Part shown: piece after piece, positions 7,341-11,099 of the stretch
Position numbering within the stretch: position 1 is the first letter of the stretch
Layout: each line of letters opens with the position of its first letter
NCBI GenBank assembly: GCA_019323655.1
Contig: JAHWGX010000050.1
Coordinates: forward strand, 1-13,427
Source of the DNA: Candidatus Woesearchaeota archaeon
Lineage (GTDB): Archaea; Nanobdellota; Nanobdellia; Woesearchaeales; GW2011-AR4
Length of the DNA: 13,427 bases
Direction of reading: 5' to 3'
Notes under the pieces: model-generated
The model's database searches: none
What the model saw: the letters and a program-made list of their open reading frames with translations, nothing else
Told to the model about the DNA's origin: nothing
Translations under genes and position numbers: made by a program

Positions 7341-7389
7341 CCTAAAACAAATACAAACCAATGCCGAGGCAGGCTGTTTATGCCGAGAT

Positions 7390-7401
7390 TAGGTTCTCGA
7401 A
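7390..7401 (+). other. tRNA-Ser intron 1 (12 nt)
   Basis: CGAG (7384-7387) pairs with CTCG (7396-7399) around an 8-base loop, followed by a 3-base bulge AAC (7400-7402), with TTATGC (7378-7383) pairing to GCATAA (7403-7408) outside. Cuts after the second base of loop and bulge yield this 12-nt intron. The same layout fits the initiator tRNA intron in this window. Confidence 0.65.
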
Positions 7402-7423
7402 CGCATAACCTGGTATTGCACAG

Positions 7424-7440
7424 ATCATTTTTGAGTGAAA
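7424..7440 (+). other. tRNA-Ser intron 2 (17 nt)
   Basis: Its borders are uniquely fixed by the need to join CAG to GC in the anticodon stem. CAC (7419-7421) pairs with GTG (7435-7437) as a short central helix, with an AAG bulge at 7439-7441; the helix is weaker than a strict motif. Confidence 0.7.
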
Positions 7441-7480
7441 GCCTGGAAAGCCTGGCCCGTTAAGGGCATCTGGGTTCAAA

Positions 7481-7552
7481 AGCAGTATATCCGGCTTTTA
7501 TTGCTTCAACTATGTTGTTGCTCAACTAAAAAACAGGATTTCTGTTCGAAAG
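7481..7552 (+). other. tRNA-Ser intron 3 in the T-loop (72 nt)
   Basis: The T-stem CTGGG/CCCAG is split by this insert. TTC (7475-7477) pairs with GAA (7548-7550), flanked by three-base bulges AAA (7479-7481) and AGT (7551-7553); inside, GCAG (7482-7485) pairs with CTGT and ATCC with GGAT. It is too short to encode a homing endonuclease. Confidence 0.75.
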
Positions 7553-7633
7553 TCCCAGTCTCGGCGTTTCTTATTATACCATGAATCTTATTCCACAGTA
7601 AAATTATTTAAAAGTCAGGTCGAGCTTTGCGAG

Positions 7634-7659
7634 CCGTATAATTCACTTGCATTATACGG
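7634..7659. repeat. perfect inverted repeat in the tRNA-Ser / zinc-ribbon gene gap
   Basis: CCGTATAAT (7634-7642) and ATTATACGG (7651-7659) pair over nine bases with an 8-base loop. It lies about 70 bp after the tRNA and 50 bp before the next promoter; either a terminator-like hairpin or a degenerate palindromic element. Confidence 0.45.
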
Positions 7660-7707
7660 AGACGGCAATGTTAAAAATGTTGGTTTAACAATACTTCCGA
7701 TAGATAA

Positions 7708-7718
7708 CTATTTATATC
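7708..7718 (+). promoter_or_regulatory. TATA box of the zinc-ribbon membrane protein gene
   Basis: CTATTTATATC lies about 25 bp before the ATG at 7739, which is why that ATG is chosen over the TTG at 7733. Confidence 0.5.
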
Positions 7719-7738
7719 TCTCTATTACTTGTTTGCTT

Positions 7739-8161
7739 ATGATTTCAAGTTTAATATTAATTTATATCTTAATCTTTATATTTATGATAATAGCCCTTAG
7801 TTGGAATAAAATTATGGAGATAGTCTTTCCAGTGAAAGATAAATCTTCAGAAATAGGGGAAAAAGATTCTACATATATTTGTCCAAATTGTGGAGATACA
7901 AATGTAATACCAGATTTAACAAGAGAGATGATAGCCCATAAAGGTATAACAAGGCTAAGATGTAGAAATTGTGATTTTTCTGCTCCAGTATTTCTGAAAA
8001 TTCCAAAATCAAAAGTAAGTGGATACAAAAAGAGGATTTTGAATAAATCTGGGGAAACTAAGGAATGGCTAAGTACAATTTCTTCAAGCAAAGGAATTAT
8101 TCCAAAAATATTGATTGATAGGAAAAAAGAAAAGAAGAAATTAAAACATAGGAAAGTATAG
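7739..8161 (+). CDS. membrane-anchored zinc-ribbon protein
   Basis: A 140-residue protein with one N-terminal membrane helix (about residues 2-21, almost all Ile, Leu, Phe, Met), then a zinc ribbon: CPNC at 48-51 and CRNC at 75-78 (CxxC-x23-CxxC), followed by a Lys/Arg-rich C-terminal tail (DRKKEKKKLKHRKV). The basic tail and zinc ribbon would both be cytoplasmic or both external; nucleic-acid or ribosome contact at the membrane is a guess. Codon usage is more AT-rich than in neighbouring enzymes and no family is recognised. A weak hairpin (8173-8186) follows the stop. Confidence 0.72.
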   Translation: MISSLILIYILIFIFMIIALSWNKIMEIVFPVKDKSSEIGEKDSTYICPNCGDTNVIPDLTREMIAHKGITRLRCRNCDFSAPVFLKIPKSKVSGYKKRILNKSGETKEWLSTISSSKGIIPKILIDRKKEKKKLKHRKV

Positions 8162-8172
8162 TTAAACTTTAT

Positions 8173-8190
8173 TTCTCAAATGAGAACTTT
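8173..8190 (+). terminator. weak hairpin after the zinc-ribbon gene
   Basis: TTCTC pairs with GAGAA around AAAT, followed by CTTTAG. The stem is only five base pairs, so termination here is a suggestion. Confidence 0.25.
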
Positions 8191-8290
8191 AGATAAATGT
8201 TGTATGACCTCAGGATTAAGCGAACTCGAGCCGAAGGTTTTTTAGTTAATACCTTAGGGAGAAGTTCCTTTATTTTAAAAACGTCCGATT

Positions 8291-8453
8291 TTAAGCATTA
8301 ATTCTTAAGTTTTTTATAAATTTGTGGATGTTCTTTTTATGCTGGCTTTTTCCAAAACCTTCTACGCCTTTTGGTCTGACAACTGGCTTGTTGTATTTGA
8401 CACTTTTTATTATGTCGTCTCTCTCTTTGTAAAAACCAGCCAAAAAATATCAT
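8291..8453 (-). pseudogene. small frameshifted gene or sequencing-frameshift ORF
   Basis: The minus strand reads a protein-like 50-codon frame ending at 8291, with the middle VVRPKGVEGFGKSQHKKNIH. It has no ATG in frame, but an ATG at 8451-8453 lies one frame off, separated by a run of six A (8442-8447 on the plus strand). Dropping one base of that run gives MIFLAGFYKERDD... continuing in frame for about 53 residues. A TATA-like GTTATATG lies about 25 bp upstream of that ATG. So this is either a recently broken gene, a homopolymer sequencing error, or a coincidence. Family not recognised. Confidence 0.4.
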
Positions 8454-8484
8454 TTCAACATATATCTTACAACATATAACCAAT

Positions 8485-8500
8485 CCGAAAGCTTTATATA
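8485..8500 (+). promoter_or_regulatory. BRE/TATA promoter of the hairpin leader and coiled-coil gene
   Basis: CCGAAAG followed by CTTTATATA is one of the best BRE/TATA matches in the window. Transcription would begin near 8523, some 230 nt before the next gene, so both hairpins would be in the transcript. A second TATA-like CTTTATAAG lies between the hairpins at 8635-8643. Confidence 0.55.
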
Positions 8501-8545
8501 GTGGTAATATGGATATTAGTATACTAGTTTAACAATTAGTTCATG

Positions 8546-8633
8546 TCAGAAGGAGCTTAAAAGATATCATAAAAAAGAGGCAAAAACGATTTTATCGAAA
8601 AAACCTCTCAATATGATATCAAGCTCCTTTTGA
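8546..8633 (+). ncRNA. leader hairpin 1 of a tandem structured pair
   Basis: TCAGAAGGAGCTT (8546-8558) pairs with AAGCTCCTTTTGA (8621-8633), thirteen pairs with one G-U. GATATCAT (8563-8570) pairs with ATGATATC (8613-8620), AGAGG (8576-8580) with CCTCT (8604-8608), and CGAT (8587-8590) with ATCG (8594-8597). An ATG immediately before the outer arm (8543) opens a five-codon frame, MSEGA, ending inside the arm. The matching hairpin 2 downstream differs by pair-preserving changes, which supports selection on structure. No known RNA class recognised. Confidence 0.65.
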
Positions 8634-8657
8634 TCTTTATAAGCCTATATAGATATG

Positions 8658-8743
8658 TCAAAAGGGGCTTCAAAGATACCATAAACGAGGACAAAAAGAT
8701 CCAATCGATTGACCTTCTGATTATGGTATCATGCCCCTTTTGA
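8658..8743 (+). ncRNA. leader hairpin 2 of a tandem structured pair
   Basis: TCAAAAGGGGC (8658-8668) pairs perfectly with GCCCCTTTTGA (8733-8743), and GATACCAT (8675-8682) with ATGGTATC (8723-8730); weaker GAGG/CC(T)TC pairing and a GAT/ATC tip lie inside. As in hairpin 1, an ATG directly precedes the outer arm (8655) and opens a short frame, MSKGASKIP. The 3' arm ends 11 bp before the ATG of the coiled-coil gene, so the structure could control its translation. Confidence 0.65.
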
Positions 8744-8754
8744 ACCTTAATAAA

Positions 8755-9006
8755 ATGGAGCCTGAACTAAAAAACTTTACAGAGAATGTGGATGCGTGGA
8801 TTAAGCAGATAAGAAGGGAGTTCACAAACTTTTCTGATGTGCCTAAAATTGTGGATGAAAATACCGATAACATACAGCATAATTACGAATTGATTTACGA
8901 GCTGAAGGATGAGATAGAGGAGTTAAAGCAGGAAATAAATGCCCTGAAACTAATACAGATTATCAGCCTTAAGAAAGGCAGGGAGCTGCAGAAGAAAATC
9001 AGCTAA
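8755..9006 (+). CDS. small coiled-coil protein
   Basis: An 83-residue acidic protein. The second half (ELIYELKDEIEELKQEINALK) has clear heptad spacing of Leu/Ile and should form a coiled coil; there is no membrane segment. I chose the ATG at 8755 because the in-frame ATG at 8731 lies inside the 3' arm of leader hairpin 2 and would add only a hydrophobic octapeptide that mirrors the palindrome. The 3' end overlaps the convergent HPF-like gene by 8 bp. Family not recognised; its unusual structured leader is its most distinctive trait. Confidence 0.65.
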   Translation: MEPELKNFTENVDAWIKQIRREFTNFSDVPKIVDENTDNIQHNYELIYELKDEIEELKQEINALKLIQIISLKKGRELQKKIS

Positions 9007-9307
9007 TCTGGTTCACTATTTTCTTTAAGGAATCGTCAACAGCCACAAAGAGGTTTCTCTCCACGACGTCAGAAACAAAAGCCTTTCCGCCATTCATGAG
9101 CTTTGCCTGCACCTCATACTTTTTGCCTTTTTCCTTCTCATGGACAGCTTTCATTGAAATGCTCAGCTTTTCAAACCTGTCAGAAACCTCGGACATGCGC
9201 TTTCCATAGTTGCCTATTATCTTCTTTAGCACAACCATAGAAGCGCCGTCAATATCCCTAAAACCAGCAAGCTCGATGTTTCCGCCAAGCTGCACAAAAT
9301 CATCCAT
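8999..9307 (-). CDS. HPF/RaiA-like ribosome-associated protein (paralogue A)
   Basis: A 102-residue protein from the ATG at 9307 (MDDFVQLGGNIELAGF). A longer frame to 9436 exists, but it would run through both promoters, and the ATG at 9307 is preceded by a TATA at 9348-9363 and a GGGGT purine stretch. The layout is that of the hibernation promoting factor domain: beta1 NIELAGFRDID, a long helix, beta strands KLSISMKAVHEK, KKYEVQAKLMNG and KAFVSDVVERN, then the closing helix LFVAVDDSLKKIVNQI. HPF/RaiA proteins bind the 30S decoding region and idle ribosomes. It is a paralogue of the divergent gene at 9427. Assignment rests on topology and key phrases rather than strong identity. Confidence 0.68.
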   Translation of the reverse strand: MDDFVQLGGNIELAGFRDIDGASMVVLKKIIGNYGKRMSEVSDRFEKLSISMKAVHEKEKGKKYEVQAKLMNGGKAFVSDVVERNLFVAVDDSLKKIVNQIS

Positions 9308-9321
9308 TGTTGACCCCGGTA

Positions 9322-9388
9322 AGTTGCCAAAACTAACTTGACTTATGATATTTATATACTTTTTGTTTTGTCGTATGGCAGTTGCCAA
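9322..9388. promoter_or_regulatory. direct repeat in the control region between the HPF-like genes
   Basis: AGTTGCCAA occurs at 9322-9330 and again at 9380-9388, bracketing the minus-strand TATA and lying just upstream of the plus-strand TATA. The second copy is part of GGCAGTTGCC, a short palindrome. A shared operator for the divergent genes is possible. Confidence 0.4.
9348..9363 (-). promoter_or_regulatory. TATA/BRE promoter of HPF-like gene A
   Basis: The minus strand reads AAAGTATATAAATATC, about 45 bp upstream of the ATG at 9307, leaving a leader of about 20 nt. Confidence 0.55.
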
Positions 9389-9393
9389 CAATA

Positions 9394-9404
9394 ACATATA
9401 AATA
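9394..9404 (+). promoter_or_regulatory. TATA box of HPF-like gene B
   Basis: ACATATAAATA lies about 27 bp upstream of the ATG at 9427, implying a leaderless transcript. Confidence 0.55.
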
Positions 9405-9426
9405 CTAGTTAGACTAACAAAAATCC

Positions 9427-9744
9427 ATGGAGCCAATACAGATCATAGGCATAAAGGACCTGGATGATATGGAAACAGAGGCTGTTAACAGGCTTGCCAA
9501 CCGTTATTACAAAAAAATCCAGAGGCAAATAAAAAACATTACATCCATGGTTGTGCACATAAAGAGCTCCAATAAGGAAGGTAAGCAAAGAAATTATTCT
9601 ATTCATGTGAAAGTAATCGCTCCAACAAGGATTTTTGTTTCAACAAAGGCAATGGACTGGAATTTTGAAAAAACCCTGCACAAGTCTTTCAAGGATGTTG
9701 AAAAGAGAATCCAGCACAGCATGCATACAGATAAGCAAAAATAA
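9427..9744 (+). CDS. HPF/RaiA-like ribosome-associated protein (paralogue B)
   Basis: A 105-residue basic protein: beta1 IQIIGIKDLDD, helix ETEAVNRLANRYYKKIQRQI, strands TSMVVHIKSS and RNYSIHVKVIAPTRIFVSTKA, and closing helix FEKTLHKSFKDVEKRIQ. This is the beta-alpha-beta-beta-beta-alpha order of HPF/RaiA, which bind the small ribosomal subunit between mRNA and anticodon sites and protect inactive ribosomes. It aligns across its whole length with the divergent gene at 8999-9307 (for example IQIIGIKDLDD with IELAGFRDIDG), but is more basic. Its own TATA box fixes the start. The Cys-rich gene follows after 24 bp and may be co-transcribed. Function is inferred from topology. Confidence 0.7.
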   Translation: MEPIQIIGIKDLDDMETEAVNRLANRYYKKIQRQIKNITSMVVHIKSSNKEGKQRNYSIHVKVIAPTRIFVSTKAMDWNFEKTLHKSFKDVEKRIQHSMHTDKQK

Positions 9745-9768
9745 TAGCAGATAAACTCATCTTCTTTA

Positions 9769-10239
9769 ATGGCAATGGAAATAAAAATGAAAAGGATAGT
9801 GCTATGCCAGCCAAAAGAGCTGGGATTAAGCTGTTTCGGGTGCTGCGGAAATGATTACGCCAACAAGAAAAAATTAATGAGAGATATCAAAAAAAATACA
9901 AGAGAATTTGAGAAAAGCAAGTCTCTAAAGGATTTTATGTCTAGGGCTACTGAACTCAGAAGCTCGGGCATCTGCGCTAATCTTCTTTTTAGGGACGGAA
10001 AATTCTACTGCCCGGGGCATCCTGCAATAAACAGTAAAGACTACAGGAATCTGGACAGGGATTGTGAGAAAGAGCATATGTGCAAAACATTTTACTTGTT
10101 TCAAACATGGGACAAGGAAAAGCAAAAGCAGTTTCTTGATTTTATAAAATCCAAAAACCCGGACAGCTATTCCTATTCTATAAAGATGGACAATAGTTCT
10201 TTGCTAAAAGAGTTTGAAAAGAAATTAAAAGGAAAATAG
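9769..10239 (+). CDS. Cys-rich metal-binding protein, YkgJ-like
   Basis: A 156-residue protein with nine cysteines or histidines placed like a metal cluster site: Cys13, Cys22, Cys25-Cys26 (CFGCC), Cys69, Cys81 and His84 (CPGHP), Cys99 and Cys105. The CxxCC plus spaced C...CPGHP...DC...C pattern is reminiscent of the YkgJ/PF03692 'zinc- or iron-chelating' family, though the motif order is not a textbook match. The stretches between are charged helices. The stop codon TAG (10237-10239) overlaps the 3' end of the convergent initiator tRNA gene by three bases. Three in-frame ATGs occur at the start (9769, 9775, 9787); the first is used here. Confidence 0.68.
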   Translation: MAMEIKMKRIVLCQPKELGLSCFGCCGNDYANKKKLMRDIKKNTREFEKSKSLKDFMSRATELRSSGICANLLFRDGKFYCPGHPAINSKDYRNLDRDCEKEHMCKTFYLFQTWDKEKQKQFLDFIKSKNPDSYSYSIKMDNSSLLKEFEKKLKGK

Positions 10240-10324
10240 CGAGGAGAGGATTTGAACCTCCGACCTGAGGGTGTCACAGATTTCTTATGGGCCCTCCGGG
10301 CACTCCTGACTGCCCTACCTCGCT
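10237..10324 (-). tRNA. initiator tRNA-Met(CAT) with a 13-nt intron
   Basis: Acceptor AGCGAGG (minus strand, from 10324) pairs with CCTCGCT (10238-10244), giving the A1:U72 pair of archaeal initiators; A73 is at 10237 and CCA is not encoded. T8, D-stem GGGC/GCCC with loop AGTCAGGAGT, and T-arm GGAGG-TTCAAAT-CCTCT are present. The anticodon stem GAGGG/CCCTC has the three G:C pairs (29-31/39-41) that mark initiator tRNA. After removing the intron the loop is CCCATAA, so base 33 is C rather than the near-universal U. Variable loop AGGTC. A TATA-like TTTTTAAAG lies at about 10349-10357 on the minus strand. Confidence 0.9.
10273..10285 (-). other. intron of initiator tRNA-Met (13 nt)
   Basis: Located at 37/38, the canonical archaeal position. 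The loop bases CCCA pair with TGTG of the intron (three of four pairs), followed by the bulge ACA cut after its second base. At 13 nt it is close to the shortest archaeal tRNA introns. Confidence 0.75.
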
Positions 10325-10374
10325 GTAAAAAACAAGAATTTATGCAGCTTTAAAAAGATTGCTATGGCATCTGC

Positions 10375-10752
10375 TTACCTTTTCTCAATAATCTGTATAT
10401 TCCCCTTAAAATCAACAAAAATTACATTGTCCCCTTCATTTAATTCGTTATGCAGTTCTTCCGGAGCTGCTGCATCCAGGGTTTCATAGCTTACATTGTC
10501 CATTATCTGTACTTTATCATCTGCTTTGGAAATAACCTGCCCTGTCTTTTTTATTATATCGACAATTTCTATCTTGTCTGTATGGTGCATATTAACGCTT
10601 CTCTCTCCTTTCTCAGTCAAGCCCTTGATAAAAAGTTTTAATTTGCTGTGGGAATGGGTTCCATAGACAACTATTTCTTTTCTCACTACGCAGACAGGCT
10701 CTCCATTATAGATGAAGTAGCTTCCTCTTTGAAGTTCTGACGCTGTTGCCAT
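10375..10752 (-). CDS. translation factor aIF5A lacking the hypusine-site lysine
   Basis: A 125-residue protein with the two-domain IF5A architecture: an N-terminal SH3-like domain (ELQRGSYFIYNGEPVCVVRKEIVV, residues 6-29) and a C-terminal OB domain (DDKVQIMDNVSYETLD to the end). IF5A binds the ribosomal E site and relieves stalling, normally through a lysine converted to (deoxy)hypusine in the loop GKHGHAK. Here the loop reads GTHSHSK (31-37): Thr32 occupies the hypusine position, while both histidines and the final Lys remain. The gene starts at 10752, where the upstream zinc-ribbon gene stops in a TAATG overlap, so the two are translationally coupled. Identity is secure; the modification state is an inference. 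Confidence 0.9.
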   Translation of the reverse strand: MATASELQRGSYFIYNGEPVCVVRKEIVVYGTHSHSKLKLFIKGLTEKGERSVNMHHTDKIEIVDIIKKTGQVISKADDKVQIMDNVSYETLDAAAPEELHNELNEGDNVIFVDFKGNIQIIEKR

Positions 10753-10916
10753 TATAACTCAACCAGTTTTTTGCATTTGGAGCAGACCATTACAGGCTTT
10801 CCGTAAGCTTCAATCACATCAGGTCTTGCTTTGGCAAGCTTGCCCCCGCATTTTGGGCAGAAACCCCTACCCCTTTCCTTAGTTTTTCCAAAGAACCTTT
10901 TAAGCCAGTTTAGCAT
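10752..10916 (-). CDS. 54-aa zinc-ribbon protein upstream of aIF5A
   Basis: A short frame from the ATG at 10916 to the TAA at 10752-10754, one base of which is shared with the aIF5A start. The product has a basic amphipathic N-terminus (MLNWLKRFFGKTKERGRG), then CPKC (20-23) and CSKC (45-48), a complete CxxC...CxxC zinc ribbon separated by 21 residues. A TATA element lies at 10951-10964. The coupling to aIF5A and zinc-ribbon form suggest a role in translation or RNA binding, but no named family is recognised. Confidence 0.72.
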   Translation of the reverse strand: MLNWLKRFFGKTKERGRGFCPKCGGKLAKARPDVIEAYGKPVMVCSKCKKLVEL

Positions 10917-10950
10917 TTTAATTATATCATTTGTTTTGACTCGTTAATTG

Positions 10951-10967
10951 CATTTATATAGAACTCT
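10951..10967 (-). promoter_or_regulatory. TATA promoter of the zinc-ribbon/aIF5A operon
   Basis: The minus strand reads TATAGAGTTCTATATAAATG; the TATATAAAT core predicts a start near 10930, giving a leader of about 14 nt. Confidence 0.5.
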
Positions 10968-10989
10968 ATAAAAAGTTTTGGCTTATTTT

Positions 10990-11011
10990 TCGGGTCTTTT
11001 GCCATACCCGA
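10990..11011. repeat. inverted repeat between aIF5A operon and peptidase gene
   Basis: TCGGGT (10990-10995) pairs with ACCCGA (11006-11011) around ten bases; flanking T and A runs extend the pairing. It lies upstream of the zinc-ribbon promoter and downstream of the peptidase gene; role undecided. Confidence 0.4.
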
Positions 11012-11075
11012 CAAAAAACAAATCCAGGAAGTCCTAAGATTATTTTCACAGACTCCAAAAAACTGATATAGAGCC

Positions 11076-11092
11076 CTGCTTTAAATAAGCAG
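11076..11092 (-). terminator. hairpin just after the peptidase gene
   Basis: On the minus strand CTGCTT pairs with AAGCAG around five bases, 8 bp past the stop codon, and a TTTTTT run follows about 15 bases later. A plausible transcript-end hairpin. Confidence 0.35.
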
Positions 11093-11099
11093 TTTCAGT

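Larger units (their letters stand above)
7382..7566 (+). tRNA. tRNA-Ser(GGA) interrupted by three introns
   Basis: Removing three segments leaves an 84-nt class II serine tRNA. Exons: 7382-7389, 7402-7423, 7441-7480, 7553-7566. Acceptor GCCGAGA pairs with TCTCGGC (7559-7565); T8 is present; the D-arm is GCAT-AACCTGGTA-TTGC with G18G19; the anticodon stem CAG+GC pairs with GCCTG around the loop CTGGAAA (T33, anticodon GGA); the variable arm is GCCC-GTTAA-GGGC; the T-arm is CTGGG-TTCAAA+T-CCCAG; the discriminator is G73 as expected for archaeal tRNA-Ser. CCA is not encoded. Introns: 7390-7401 (12 nt, position 8/9, with 9/10 an alternative), 7424-7440 (17 nt, 29/30) and 7481-7552 (72 nt, 59/60). 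The intron borders fit bulge-helix splice motifs, though some central helices contain a mismatch. Confidence 0.85.

Noticed and set aside
7275..7463. 62-residue open frame on the plus strand
   Set aside because: It runs through the tRNA-Ser promoter and first three exons, has no family resemblance and overlaps the preceding gene.
7363..7565. RNase P RNA, SRP RNA or tmRNA-like interpretation of the structured region
   Set aside because: None of their conserved motifs (such as GAGGAAAGUCC or the SRP domain IV GGAAG/AGCA motif) occurs, while the tRNA-Ser model explains every stem.
8731..8754. Upstream ATG for the coiled-coil gene
   Set aside because: It is inside the 3' arm of leader hairpin 2; the added residues only reflect the palindrome.
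9308..9436. N-terminal extension of HPF-like gene A up to 9436
   Set aside because: It would translate through both divergent promoters and the repeated motif; the ATG at 9307 fits the HPF domain start and the TATA spacing.
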